Below, one piece after another: positions 17,552-28,357 of a stretch of DNA of 64,000 bases. A program made the position numbers and the translations under genes. The notes below the pieces were generated by a model. The model saw nothing but the letters and a program-made list of their open reading frames with translations, searched no databases and had not been told where the DNA came from. Position 1 is the first letter of the stretch, and the number at the start of each line of letters is the position of its first letter. The DNA is from an uncultured Alphaproteobacteria bacterium (lineage in GTDB: Bacteria; Pseudomonadota; Alphaproteobacteria; Caulobacterales; Caulobacteraceae), in assembly GCA_903860975.1 (NCBI GenBank), contig CAIOSI010000021.1, positions 185,311 to 249,310 on the forward strand, read 5' to 3'.

Positions 17552-18893
17552 ACCTCCGGGCCTGCTGTCCGCCGGCAAGTGGAAGCTGACTTTCGTCGAT
17601 GATCTGGCCGCCCTTCATGACGAACGCGATTTTCTTGACGTTGTTTATATCAGCCGTCGGGTCTGCGTTCAGGAGCAGAAGGTCCGCGAGCTTGCCGGGT
17701 TCCACCGAGCCTAACTGGTCGGCTTTTCCCAGCAGCACTGCGCCATTGTGGGTGGCGATGGTGATCACATCGAACGGCTTGATGCCGGCGGCGACCAGGA
17801 GTTCCAGTTCCCGATGTGAGGCCGGACCGCTCGATTGATCGGTACCCAAAGCCACCACGCCGCCAGCTGCGTGAACCTTTCGGATGTTCTCTTCGGCGAC
17901 CGGCGTCATCAGCTTCATCCAGCTCGTCCACAATCGCGCCTGATAATCAGCGCGTGTCTTGGTCTTCAGCGTCTGGCGGTCGGCGGCGCTGAAGCTGGCC
18001 GCATAGAGCGGCTGGTCGAGGAATTCCGGATGTTCGGCGAGGCGGCTGTAGTTCTCCCCGATGGTCAGCGTCGAGGCGAAGGGAATTTTCTTGGCCGCCA
18101 TCAACTTGACGAAGCTGTCGCTGACCGGACCTTGGATCACCGGGTGGGCCAGACTGTCGGCACCGGCGAAGATCGCTTCTTCCGATCGCAGTTCTGAAGA
18201 AATGTGCACGGTCGAGCGGATTCCGTGCAGATTGTAGTAGCGGATGATCTGCTCCAAGAGCGCGACAGGCATAATCGGAATCATCGGCCGCGCGCCCCAG
18301 CCTTCCTCTTCGAGCGTCAGCTTGACAACGTCGGGCTGCTGTTCGGCGATGTGCCTGTCGAGCTTTTCCTTGTCTTTCTCGAAATCCTGGATCGTGACGG
18401 CCATCCCAGAGCCGTGGCTGCCAGGGTAGGTGATCAGGTTGCCGGTGGCGAAGATGCGGGGGCTGAGGATCTTGCCGGCCCGTTCGTCGGCGCGCAGCGG
18501 TAGGATCACGTTGGCCTGGTTGCCGGCATCGTAGACGGTGGTGACGCCGGAATAGAGAAAGCTCGCGAGCGCTTGGGTCGCAGCGGCCTTGGTGGAGGCG
18601 AGGTCAGGCTGAGGCCCGGCCCCACCTTGCAGATGAATGTGCACATCCATCAATCCCGGCATCAGGTATCTGCCGTGACCGTCGATCACGTGGCCTCTGG
18701 GCGATCTTGCGAGTGCGCTTGGCATGACGCCCGTGATGCGGTCGCCATCAACCGTCACGGTCATATCGCTCGAAGGTGCGTGGCCGGTGCCATCGATGAG
18801 GGTGACGTGTTCGATTGCCCAGGCTTCAGCCGAGGCTGCGCGTGGCAGGGACAGGGCCAAGGCGCAGGCCGCCAGAAGCGCGAATTTCTTCAT
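17541..18893 (-). CDS. Exported amidohydrolase
   Basis: 450 residues. Signal peptide (1-22, ending AASAEAW) followed by an amidohydrolase-superfamily TIM barrel with its beta-sandwich. Metal motif MDVHIHL (HxH), a lysine in VVKLTLEEEG suited for carboxylation, histidines in STVHISSE and SLAHPVIQG, and aspartate in LGTDQSSG complete a binuclear site. Relatives include imidazolonepropionase-like and aryldialkylphosphatase/prolidase-like secreted enzymes that hydrolyse amides, lactones or dipeptides. The substrate is open. Confidence 0.88.
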   Translation of the reverse strand: MKKFALLAACALALSLPRAASAEAWAIEHVTLIDGTGHAPSSDMTVTVDGDRITGVMPSALARSPRGHVIDGHGRYLMPGLMDVHIHLQGGAGPQPDLASTKAAATQALASFLYSGVTTVYDAGNQANVILPLRADERAGKILSPRIFATGNLITYPGSHGSGMAVTIQDFEKDKEKLDRHIAEQQPDVVKLTLEEEGWGARPMIPIMPVALLEQIIRYYNLHGIRSTVHISSELRSEEAIFAGADSLAHPVIQGPVSDSFVKLMAAKKIPFASTLTIGENYSRLAEHPEFLDQPLYAASFSAADRQTLKTKTRADYQARLWTSWMKLMTPVAEENIRKVHAAGGVVALGTDQSSGPASHRELELLVAAGIKPFDVITIATHNGAVLLGKADQLGSVEPGKLADLLLLNADPTADINNVKKIAFVMKGGQIIDESQLPLAGGQQARRFTP

Positions 18894-18961
18894 ATCCGTA
18901 TCCGTTACCCTCTTGGCGGCGCAGCGCCTGCACCCAGTGACAGCTTAGCGTTGAAGTCGGC

Positions 18962-20104
18962 TCAAGCCAGTAGATCCCTGTTCGCGATCAGGCCTTCGAC
19001 CAGGGCGGCTACGTCTGACACATCGTTATAGGCATGAAACATCGCGCGCACATTGCCATCGCGCCATGAGACGACGACCCCTCGCTCTGCGAGCCTTTCG
19101 GTAAGACGCGCGGCATCGAGAGATCGGATGGCGACCTGCGGCCCGCGCCGATTGTCCTGGCGCGGCGTGGCAAGCCGGCAGCCTGCATCGGCAAGGCGGT
19201 CCATGGCCAGGCCGGTGATTTCGCGGATCCGCGTTTCGATGGCCTGGATGCCGGCGCTCCGTATAAGGTCGATGCCCGCCTCAGCGGCATAGCAATTGAC
19301 CACAGGTGGTGTGCCAGTCTGAAACCGCCTGGCCGAAAGCGCCGGGTCATTCGCGAAGATGTCCATGGCATCGATATCGGCTTGGGCGAACCAGCCGCTG
19401 ACGGTTGGCGTCAACCCTAGGTGCCGTCGCGCGACGTAGAGCCAGCCGGCACCCGCCGAGCCCAGCAGGTATTTGAGCATCCCGCCAACTGCGAAGTCGA
19501 CGCCCAGCGCCTGAACGTCAACATCCATCGCGCCTGCGGACTGGAAGGCGTCGAGTAGCACCAAGGCCCCGCGTTCGTGCGCCAGGCGGGTAATGGCCTC
19601 AACCTCGAGCCGCCAGCCATTTCGGTAACAGACGTGGGTGATCTGGACGAGCTTTGTCGTCTCGTCGATGGCGGCTGCAAAGTGCTCCAGCGGAATGTCG
19701 CCGTCCTGAGCCTGCGGCACATGCTCGACCACAGCGCCCCGCGACGTTTGCGCGTGCCAGATCTGCGCTCCGGTCGGGAATTCGAAATTGGAGACGACGA
19801 CCTTGTTGCGCGGGCCGGAGAAATCGATGGCGCTGGCGAGCGAATTGATTCCATCCGAGGCTGAAGTCGTGACCGCGATCTCGTCGGCGCTGGCGTTGAG
19901 TAGGGCCGCCATGCCGCACCGAACGGCTTCGGCCCGAGCGCCCCAACCGCCCCAGTCGACGCCCAATGTCAGGCGATCATCGAGATACTGGCGGACCGCA
20001 GCCTCAACCGGCTGGGCCAGCAGGCCGTAAGAGCCGCTCGCCAGATAGGCCTTTTGCCTAAGCGTCGGGAAAAGGGCTCGAAAGGCGCTCCAGTCAGCAG
20101 CCAC
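18962..20104 (-). CDS. Class V aminotransferase-fold PLP enzyme
   Basis: 380 residues. A fold-type I PLP enzyme close to cysteine desulfurases, selenocysteine lyases and isopenicillin-N-epimerase-like proteins. The PLP lysine is in GGMLKYLLGS (about residue 214), the pyridine-contacting aspartate in LLDAFQSAGAMDVD, and the aromatic-less SASDGINSLASA segment binds the phosphate. No cysteine-bearing C-terminal loop typical of group II desulfurases is obvious, so sulfur transfer is not assured. It may act on an amino acid imported by the divergently transcribed permease. Confidence 0.82.
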   Translation of the reverse strand: MAADWSAFRALFPTLRQKAYLASGSYGLLAQPVEAAVRQYLDDRLTLGVDWGGWGARAEAVRCGMAALLNASADEIAVTTSASDGINSLASAIDFSGPRNKVVVSNFEFPTGAQIWHAQTSRGAVVEHVPQAQDGDIPLEHFAAAIDETTKLVQITHVCYRNGWRLEVEAITRLAHERGALVLLDAFQSAGAMDVDVQALGVDFAVGGMLKYLLGSAGAGWLYVARRHLGLTPTVSGWFAQADIDAMDIFANDPALSARRFQTGTPPVVNCYAAEAGIDLIRSAGIQAIETRIREITGLAMDRLADAGCRLATPRQDNRRGPQVAIRSLDAARLTERLAERGVVVSWRDGNVRAMFHAYNDVSDVAALVEGLIANRDLLA

Positions 20105-20173
20105 TTGTGCGCACCGGCAAAACTTCGTTCATGAGGGTTCCAGGGGGCTGGTCGGTTGGGGGTGGCGAGGCGG

Positions 20174-21553
20174 ATGGACGAAGACGCGATCATCGAGCGC
20201 GAGGCCGGGCTGAGCAAGGCCCTGACGCGCGCTCAGATCACTATGATCGGTTTGGGCGGCGCCATCGGCACCGGCCTGTTCATGGGCTCGGCAATTGCGA
20301 TCGGCTATGCCGGTCCAGCGGTTGTGATCAGCTATGCCATCGCAGCCTTCATCGCTGTGATCATGGTCTGCAGCCTTTCGGAAATGGCGGTGATGCATCC
20401 CGCGGCCGGCTCGTTCGGCGTCTACGCGGAGACTTATCTGAACCCGTGGGCGGGCTTCGCTGTTCGGTATACCTATTGGTTCTGCCAGGTCGTGGCGATT
20501 GGCGGCGAGGCGGTGGCGGCCGGCACCTATATGGGTTTCTGGCTGCCCGGTATCCCGGTCTGGGTTTGGTCGCTTGGCTTTGCAGGCGGTATCGTCTTCC
20601 TGAATTCCCGCTCCGTGAAGAATTTCGGCACGGTTGAATACGGGTTCGCCTTCATAAAGGTGAGCGCCATCATCCTTTTCATCATCTTAGGCGGTGCTGC
20701 GATCCTGGGCGTCGCTCAGCCAGCGGTTGGCTTGCACAACCTGACGGGCCTGCCGGGCGGTTTCGCACCGCACGGCCTGAAAGGCATCTGGATGGGCGTG
20801 ATCATGGGGATCTTCTCCTTCATCGGGATCGAACTTATCGCCGTGACCGCTGCGGAGACGCCGGACCCTAAGACCGCCATTCCAGCGGCGCTGCGGTCCA
20901 TGGCCTTCCGGCTCGGGCTTTTCTACATGGTGGGTTTGACCATCCTGGTGAGCTTCATCCCCTGGACCAACGTTGGCGCGAAGATCGTCTCGGAGAGCCC
21001 GTTCGTGAAGGTCTTTGAATACACCCATGTGCCTTACGCTGCGGCGATCATGAACTTTGTGGTGCTCACCGCCGCCCTCTCCAGCATGAACGCCAATACC
21101 TACCTGACGGGCAGGATGCTGTTCTCGCTTTCGCGCGGAGACTATGCGCCGAAGGTTTTTGGCCGCCTCAATCGGGTCGGCGCACCAGTGCCGGCTGTGG
21201 TCTTTTCCGGCGTGGCGATCCTGGCGTGCGCCTTGGTCTCACGCCTCACGCCTTTTGCCTACAACTACCTATTCGGGGTGGCTCTGTTCGGGGCGATCTT
21301 TGTCTGGATCGTTGTCCTTTTCAGTCATCTCGCCTTCCGCCGGCGCCATAACGAAAACGACCTGCCGGTGCGGATGCCATTCTTTCCAGTCTTGCAGATC
21401 GTGGGCCTGATCCTGTTGGGCGCGATCCTTGTGACCATGGGCCTCAGCCCGGATTTCAACGTGTCTTGGATCGTCGGTGTCCCATGGTTGATGCTGCTGA
21501 GCGCAGCCTATTTCCTATGGGGTCGGCGCCAGGCTTCAATCGCGAAATCCTGA
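20174..21553 (+). CDS. Amino-acid permease of the APC family
   Basis: 459 residues from MDEDAII (AGGCGG directly upstream; a TTG at 20156 is possible). Twelve predicted membrane segments, with the AAT-type signature ITMIGLGGAIGTGLFMGSA in segment 1 and SLSEMAVMHPAAGSFGVYAE in segments 2-3. Members import amino acids (proline, aromatic residues, GABA and others) with protons. Divergent from the aminotransferase gene by 69 nt and followed by the M14 peptidase gene on the same strand, suggesting amino-acid or peptide use. Confidence 0.9.
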   Translation: MDEDAIIEREAGLSKALTRAQITMIGLGGAIGTGLFMGSAIAIGYAGPAVVISYAIAAFIAVIMVCSLSEMAVMHPAAGSFGVYAETYLNPWAGFAVRYTYWFCQVVAIGGEAVAAGTYMGFWLPGIPVWVWSLGFAGGIVFLNSRSVKNFGTVEYGFAFIKVSAIILFIILGGAAILGVAQPAVGLHNLTGLPGGFAPHGLKGIWMGVIMGIFSFIGIELIAVTAAETPDPKTAIPAALRSMAFRLGLFYMVGLTILVSFIPWTNVGAKIVSESPFVKVFEYTHVPYAAAIMNFVVLTAALSSMNANTYLTGRMLFSLSRGDYAPKVFGRLNRVGAPVPAVVFSGVAILACALVSRLTPFAYNYLFGVALFGAIFVWIVVLFSHLAFRRRHNENDLPVRMPFFPVLQIVGLILLGAILVTMGLSPDFNVSWIVGVPWLMLLSAAYFLWGRRQASIAKS

Positions 21554-21654
21554 CAGCTAAACTCCAGCTTAGGATTGGTCATTCAGCCTTGAAAAGCGAT
21601 GGCCGCACGTGGCGGTGCGGCAGCTTCGGGCTATTCTTGGTCATGGGTATTTCG

Positions 21655-24453
21655 ATGAAATCAGCTTTGTTGGCAGGCATTGCGCTGGCCATGGTTTGGC
21701 AAGGCGTGGCGGTGGCCCAGACGGCTGCGCACATCACCACACCGAAGGCGGCGCTGAACGGCTCGGAGCCAGGGGATGACTATTTCCTGGCGAACTACGA
21801 CCAGACGAGCGCCTATTGGAAAAAACTGGCCACAGAAAGCGACCGGGTAAAGCTCGTCAGTCTCGGCAAAAGTGTCGAGGGGCGTGAAATATGGATGGCG
21901 GTGGTCTCCTCACCTGAGAACCTCAAGAAGCTCGACCATTACGTCGATATCGACAAGCGTCTCGCGCTCGCCAAGGGCCTGACCGATGCCGAAGCTCATG
22001 CGCTCGCGCGAGACGGCAAGGCCATGGTCTGGATCGACGGAGGCCTCCATGCCTCCGAGGTCTCGAGCGCCCAGAGCCAGATCCAGATCGTCTACGAGAT
22101 GCTTTCCAAGAACGATCCGGAGACGCTTCGTTTCCTGAACGATGACATCACGCTTTTCGTCCTGCCAAACCCGGACGGCCAGCAGATGGTCGCCGACTGG
22201 TACATGCGCAAAGCCGATCCGAAAGCACGATCCCTGAGTGACCTGCCGGTCCTCTACCAACGCTACGTCGGACACGATAACAATCGCGAATACTATATGT
22301 CGAATATGCCCGAGACGACGGCGATCAACCGGGCGATGTTCAAGGTCTGGTTTCCGCAGATCGTCTACAATGAGCACCAGACCGGGCCGCTCGGTGCCGT
22401 CGTCTTCGTGCCGCCATTCCGTAATCCGTCGAACTATCACTTCGACCCGCTCGTGCTGAGCGAACTGGACGGGGTTAGCGCTGCCATGCATGGCAGGCTG
22501 ATCGCTGAGGACAAGCCAGGTTCAGCAGAGCGTAGTGCCGCCCCCTATTCGACGTGGTTCAACGGAGGTCTTCGGACGACGGGCTACTTCCACAATGTGG
22601 TCGGAATCCTGACTGAGATCATCGGCAGTCCGACACCGATGCAGCTGCCGCTATTGCCCAGCCGCCAGCTCTCCAATCAGGACGAGCTTTATCCTGTGCC
22701 GCCACAGATCTGGCACTTCAGGCAGACCATAGAATACGTGAAGACCATGAACCGCGCGGTGATGGACTATGCGTCCAAGAACCGAGAGGACCTGCTCTAT
22801 AACCGCTACCTGATGGGCCGGAATTCGCTGAAGCGCGCGGCAGAGGACAGCTGGACGATCACCCCCAAGCGCGTCGCCGCCGTGATGGCGGCGTCGAAGG
22901 CGGCCGGCGGGGCCCCCGTGCGCACGGGACGTGGCGATGGGCTGGCCGGCAACGGCGACCAGAACGCCATCGTCGATGCCAAGCTCTACGACACCGTCCT
23001 CCACGACCCGGCTGAGCGTGATCCACGCGGCTACATCCTTCCCTTGGACCAGCCAGACCTGCCGACCACGGTCAAATTCCTAAATGCTTTGATCAAGTCA
23101 GGCATTGAGGTCGAAAGGGCGACCGCTGCGTTTACCGTGAAGGGCAAGACCTATTCAGCCGGGACCTATGTGGTGATGTGCGACCAAGCTTATCGCCCGC
23201 ACATCCTCGACATGTTTGAGCCCCAGGATCACCCGCAGGACTTCGAGTTTCCGGGCGGTCCGCCGATCAAGCCCTATGACATTACGGGCTACACGCTCGC
23301 TTACCAGATGAACGTGAAGTTCGACCGGATCCTGGATGGTTTCTCAGGCCCGTTCCAAACGGTCAGCGACGTCATGACCCCGCCGCCGGGTAAGGTCATC
23401 GGGTCTGGAAGCGCGGGCTGGTTGATCGACCACAAGACCAACAGCAGCTTCACATTAACGAACCGACTGCAGAAGGCCGGTGTCCAGGTCTCCTGGATCA
23501 AGACGGCCACCGCGGCAGACGGTCAGACCTTCGGGCCCGGCGCAGTCTGGGTTGCGGCCAGCAGGAAGGCCAAGGCAATTGTCCAGAACAGCGTCGCCGA
23601 CTTGGGCATCAACGCCTATGCCGTTGGCTCGCCGCCGAAGGGCGAGAGGATATCGCTGAAGGCCCCACGTATAGGCATCGTCGACACTTATGGCGGGCTG
23701 ATCACCTCCGGCTGGATGCAATGGGTCGCTGAACAGTTCGAGTTTAACTACACGCTCGTCTACGGGCCGGAGCTCGATGCCGGAAACCTAAATGCGAAGT
23801 ATGACGTGCTGGTCTTCGTAGATGGCGCAATTCCCGGCGGCGACAGCCGCTACGGTGGTGCAGGGCGCACAGGCGGCTTGCCGAGGCCGGAAGAGGTACC
23901 AGAGGCCTATCGTAAGATGCTGGGCCGCATCACGCAGGACAAGACCCTGCCGCAGGTCAAAGCCTTTATCGAGCAGGGTGGCACGGCTTTAGCCATCGGC
24001 GGTTCTACCCGGCTTGGCGAATATCTGAAGCTGACTGAGAACCCATTGGTGCAGACGGGCAAGGGCGGAGTGCGCGAGCCACTGGCCTCCTCGAAGTTCT
24101 ACATCCCAGGTTCGATCCTGGCGGCCAGGGTCGACAATAAGGACCCGCTGGGTTTCGGCTTCTCTGACGAAGTTGACGTGTTCTTTGACTCAAGCCCCGT
24201 GTTCAAGATTACGTCGCCGGACATGGCCAAGCCCGTGTCTTGGTTCCACGGTTCTGACCTTTTGCTCAGCGGCTGGGCCTGGGGCCAGAAAGCTCTGGAC
24301 GGCACGCTCGGTGTGGTCGACGCCAACTATGGCAAAGGCAAGGTGTTTCTCTTTGGCCCAGAGGTCGCCATGCGAGGCCAGGCCTATGGGACGTTCAAGT
24401 TCGTCTTCAACGGCCTGATGTACGGGCCGGTGGCGAGTGGAAACGCGAAGTAG
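21655..24453 (+). CDS. Large secreted M14-family zinc carboxypeptidase
   Basis: 932 residues from MKSALLAG (ATG at 21643 four codons upstream is equally possible). Signal peptide about 1-22 (VAVAQTAA). The M14 peptidase domain covers about residues 35-330: zinc ligands in GGLHASEVSS (HxxE) and the later histidine in VYNEHQTGP. The remaining 500 residues include a glutamine-amidotransferase-like alpha/beta part (APRIGIVDTYGGLITSGWMQWV, DVLVFVDGAIPGG). This long architecture is common in sphingomonads and Caulobacterales as a periplasmic or outer-membrane peptidase. Probably trims C-terminal residues of peptides. Confidence 0.87.
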   Translation: MKSALLAGIALAMVWQGVAVAQTAAHITTPKAALNGSEPGDDYFLANYDQTSAYWKKLATESDRVKLVSLGKSVEGREIWMAVVSSPENLKKLDHYVDIDKRLALAKGLTDAEAHALARDGKAMVWIDGGLHASEVSSAQSQIQIVYEMLSKNDPETLRFLNDDITLFVLPNPDGQQMVADWYMRKADPKARSLSDLPVLYQRYVGHDNNREYYMSNMPETTAINRAMFKVWFPQIVYNEHQTGPLGAVVFVPPFRNPSNYHFDPLVLSELDGVSAAMHGRLIAEDKPGSAERSAAPYSTWFNGGLRTTGYFHNVVGILTEIIGSPTPMQLPLLPSRQLSNQDELYPVPPQIWHFRQTIEYVKTMNRAVMDYASKNREDLLYNRYLMGRNSLKRAAEDSWTITPKRVAAVMAASKAAGGAPVRTGRGDGLAGNGDQNAIVDAKLYDTVLHDPAERDPRGYILPLDQPDLPTTVKFLNALIKSGIEVERATAAFTVKGKTYSAGTYVVMCDQAYRPHILDMFEPQDHPQDFEFPGGPPIKPYDITGYTLAYQMNVKFDRILDGFSGPFQTVSDVMTPPPGKVIGSGSAGWLIDHKTNSSFTLTNRLQKAGVQVSWIKTATAADGQTFGPGAVWVAASRKAKAIVQNSVADLGINAYAVGSPPKGERISLKAPRIGIVDTYGGLITSGWMQWVAEQFEFNYTLVYGPELDAGNLNAKYDVLVFVDGAIPGGDSRYGGAGRTGGLPRPEEVPEAYRKMLGRITQDKTLPQVKAFIEQGGTALAIGGSTRLGEYLKLTENPLVQTGKGGVREPLASSKFYIPGSILAARVDNKDPLGFGFSDEVDVFFDSSPVFKITSPDMAKPVSWFHGSDLLLSGWAWGQKALDGTLGVVDANYGKGKVFLFGPEVAMRGQAYGTFKFVFNGLMYGPVASGNAK

Positions 24454-24612
24454 TCTCAGTGCCTAAAACCGCCTTGCCGCGGATTGACAGATTTGCTGGA
24501 TTTACGCTGGCATCAGTCGGTCCATCCGCACGATCGGCTTGGTGAAATCGAAGACCGGATTGTGCATGACTTTGGGGTTGGGCCTAGACGCATGCCTCAA
24601 AGGGCAGCCCGT

Positions 24613-26109
24613 TTACCCATCGTCATCAGCGTCAAGCCAGGCCATCGTTCGCTGGACGGCCTTCTTCCACTTGCGCCCCTGCCGGTTGCGTTCCGCAGCT
24701 GGCATCTGTGGCGTCCATTCGGCAGATTTTTTCCAGTTGGCGCGCAGACCCTCTATGTCGGGCCAATAGCCGACGGCAAGACCGGCAGCGTAAGCTGCGC
24801 CGAGGCAGGTCGTCTCAGGCACCACCGGGCGGACGACCGGTACGCCCAAAACGTCGGCCTGGAACTGCATCAGAAGGCCGTTGGCCGTCATGCCGCCATC
24901 GACTTTGAGTGTGGTGAGCGAAACTCCGGAGTCGGCCGTCATCGCGTCCACCACTTCACGGGTCTGCCAGGCCGTGGCTTCAAGGGCCGCGCGGGCGATG
25001 TGGCCTTTGGTGATATACCCGGTGAGACCCGCGATGATACCGCGCGCGTCGGACTGCCAGTAGGGGGCGAAGAGGCCAGAAAAGGCCGGCACGAAATAGC
25101 AGCCTCCGTTGTCTTCCACGGTTCGGGCCAAGGTCTCGATCTCCGCAGCGCTGGAGATCAGCCCGAGGTTGTCGCGCACCCATTGAACGAGGGATCCCGT
25201 CACCGCGATCGAGCCTTCAAGCGCATAGACGGCCGGCTGATTCCCGATCTTATAGGCGACAGTGGTGAGAAGACCGTTCTTGGAATGCACCGGTTTGTGG
25301 CCGGTGTTGACCAGCAAAAAGCTCCCGGTGCCATAAGTGTTCTTGCCTTCGCCTGGCGCAAAGCAGGTCTGGCCGAACAGCGCCGCCTGTTGGTCACCAA
25401 GCGCCGAGGCCACGGCCACGCCGGCGAGGTCACCCGTGGCCTTTCCGTAGACTTCCGAGGACGAACGGATTTCCGGCAGCATGGCGCGCGGCACGCCAAT
25501 CGCTGCCAACAAGCTCGCATCCCAATCCAACGTCTCTAGATTCATCAACATTGTGCGGCTTGCATTAGTGACATCGGTGACGTGCCTGCCGGTCAGGTTC
25601 CAAATAAGCCAGCTGTCCATCGTGCCGAACAATACCTCGCCAGCTTCAGCGCGCCCGCGCAGGCCTGGGACGTTGTCGAGCAGCCAGCGTATCTTTGGTC
25701 CGGCGAAATAGGTCGCCAGTGGCAGCCCACAGAGATCACGGAAGCGGTCTTGTCCGGCGGTCTCAGCAAGATCGCGTACGAGGCGGTCTGTGCGGGTGTC
25801 CTGCCAGACGATTGCGTTGTGGACCGGCAGACCCGTTGTTTTGTCCCATACGACGGTGGTCTCGCGCTGGTTTGTGATGCCGACGGCCGCGAGATCCGCC
25901 GCAGTGATCTTCAGTTTCGCCAGCGCGCCTTGCACGACAGACTGGACGTTGGTCCAGATCTCCTGGGCATCGTGTTCTACCCAGCCGGGCTTCGGAAAGA
26001 TCTGGCGATGCTCCTGCTGGTCCACCGCGACAATCGTTCCCCCGTGGTCGAAGACGATGCAGCGCGAGGACGTGGTGCCTTGGTCGATGGCGGCGATGTA
26101 ACGGGTCAT
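24613..26109 (-). CDS. glpK: Glycerol kinase
   Basis: 498 residues, full length for GlpK. ATP-dependent phosphorylation of glycerol to sn-glycerol 3-phosphate. FGGY-family marks: [16 protein letters not shown] at the N-terminus, [25 protein letters not shown], the glycerol site [10 protein letters not shown], and the FGGY signatures in the C-terminal half ([21 protein letters not shown]). No glpF, glpD or regulator lies beside it, so the gene stands alone. Confidence 0.97.
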   Translation of the reverse strand: MTRYIAAIDQGTTSSRCIVFDHGGTIVAVDQQEHRQIFPKPGWVEHDAQEIWTNVQSVVQGALAKLKITAADLAAVGITNQRETTVVWDKTTGLPVHNAIVWQDTRTDRLVRDLAETAGQDRFRDLCGLPLATYFAGPKIRWLLDNVPGLRGRAEAGEVLFGTMDSWLIWNLTGRHVTDVTNASRTMLMNLETLDWDASLLAAIGVPRAMLPEIRSSSEVYGKATGDLAGVAVASALGDQQAALFGQTCFAPGEGKNTYGTGSFLLVNTGHKPVHSKNGLLTTVAYKIGNQPAVYALEGSIAVTGSLVQWVRDNLGLISSAAEIETLARTVEDNGGCYFVPAFSGLFAPYWQSDARGIIAGLTGYITKGHIARAALEATAWQTREVVDAMTADSGVSLTTLKVDGGMTANGLLMQFQADVLGVPVVRPVVPETTCLGAAYAAGLAVGYWPDIEGLRANWKKSAEWTPQMPAAERNRQGRKWKKAVQRTMAWLDADDDG

Positions 26110-26408
26110 GGCGTCCGATCAGAGAGAATGACGAGAACACTCTGGGAAAGGCCCCGACATGCAGCAAGAGGTTCTGGCCGTTCATGTAGCCGGCATGCTC
26201 ACGAGCGGGGAAGTCGCAAAAAGGCCCCAGGCGCCGTGGGATGAGCGAGGCATCGTGCGGGATCGGTGCCTAGCCAAGGGCCGCTCGGGCGGCTTTTCAG
26301 AGCCGATCAGCGAGGCGCAATAGGCGCAGGATATCAAGGCGACCTCTTTGCGCGAAAGGCAGGCTGACGCTCGCCCGGCATTGCGAGATTATCCAGCGCT
26401 GTGGGGGT
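26110..26408. other. Gene-free stretch upstream of glpK
   Basis: 299 nt between glpK and the DUF4239 gene, both leftward. No coding frame with its own character. A short 5-bp stem (GCCGC/GCGGC at 26280-26293) followed by TTTT would be a weak terminator for rightward transcription, but no rightward gene ends nearby. Confidence 0.45.
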
Positions 26409-27197
26409 CTAACGCGCGTTCATCAGGCTGGTGTAGACCAGCACATAGGCTTCAGGGCCTACCAATCCCTCGCCTCGGAAGGGTTTGTCCATTTCCGCGA
26501 CCAGGAAGATCACAATGCCGAGGAACATCGACAGCACGGCGGTGAGGATTGCGTGAACATGGAGCTCCATGTTCAGCATCCAGATGATTGCGATTGTGAG
26601 AAAAGCGCCGATCCACAGGACCCACCACAGCATATCGGGTGTACCCGCCGTGACACGAGCTAGGCGGTTGGCGCGCAATTCGACGAGCTTCTCGACCTGT
26701 CCGAAGGCCTCGGCGTAGGCGATTGAGTCTGCCTTCTCCGCAGGATGAACGGCTGCCAGGTCGGCCTGATAGGTGGTCATGCGGCCCGTACCGCCTGTTG
26801 GCACGAGCCCTTTTGCCTGGGCCGGCCAATCGCTTTTGATCGTCACCTTGGCGTATTCGCGAAGATCGGTAAGCAGCTTTGTGCGATGCGGTTCGGGCAG
26901 CGAGCCGGTATCGCTATAAAGCGCGGCCAAAGTTGAGGCTTCGCGCTCGACGATATCTGACGTCGACGAATAGTCTGCGTAGACGCCGACCGACACCAGG
27001 CCCAAGAGGATTCCGTAGAAGACCGAGAAGCTCGCGATGTTCAGCGAGACCATCTCGTTTGTTCGATCCTGCCCGTGAATCCAACGGTGGAACAATGGGC
27101 GGACCAGAAACATCCCGCCAAGGCTGCCCGCCACCGATCCCGCGGCAAAGAGCACACCCATCTCCCAGGCGGGGTAGTTGTACATCCAGGAAAACAT
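26409..27197 (-). CDS. DUF4239 (bestrophin-like) membrane protein
   Basis: 262 residues with four membrane segments: two near the N-terminus (about 13-32 and 52-72) and two near the C-terminus (about 190-208 and 214-233). Between them lies a soluble helical part rich in Glu and Leu. This layout and the segment SVFYGILLGLVSVGVYADYSSTS fit the DUF4239 family, described as bestrophin-like. Ion-channel activity is a family-level guess; nothing in the neighbourhood points to a role. Confidence 0.75.
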   Translation of the reverse strand: MFSWMYNYPAWEMGVLFAAGSVAGSLGGMFLVRPLFHRWIHGQDRTNEMVSLNIASFSVFYGILLGLVSVGVYADYSSTSDIVEREASTLAALYSDTGSLPEPHRTKLLTDLREYAKVTIKSDWPAQAKGLVPTGGTGRMTTYQADLAAVHPAEKADSIAYAEAFGQVEKLVELRANRLARVTAGTPDMLWWVLWIGAFLTIAIIWMLNMELHVHAILTAVLSMFLGIVIFLVAEMDKPFRGEGLVGPEAYVLVYTSLMNAR

Positions 27198-27229
27198 GCA
27201 GAAGGCTCCCTGCCTTTATCGAACTCGAA

Positions 27230-28111
<882 letters not shown>

Positions 28112-28357
28112 CTCGTTCGCTGAGGCCCTCGACCTGATTTCAGATAACACGAAAATCTCAAATTGGGTCTAGCGTTAACTCACAATTAAATTCACGAGGG
28201 GTTTGCCGCGCACGATATCGGTGGCCTTGCCTCGCACGGCGGGAGGGCACTGTTCCAAGGGCATGCCTTCACGTGTGGCAATCCAAGACGTCTGAGTTTT
28301 AGCTATGAATTCCGACGCGCAATGGCGGTTTGTTCCAGCTTGCCGCAATGATGTGTG

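Noticed and set aside
24484..25539. 351-codon plus-strand open frame
   Set aside because: It lies wholly antisense to glpK, is Arg/His/Gly-rich and has no family character.
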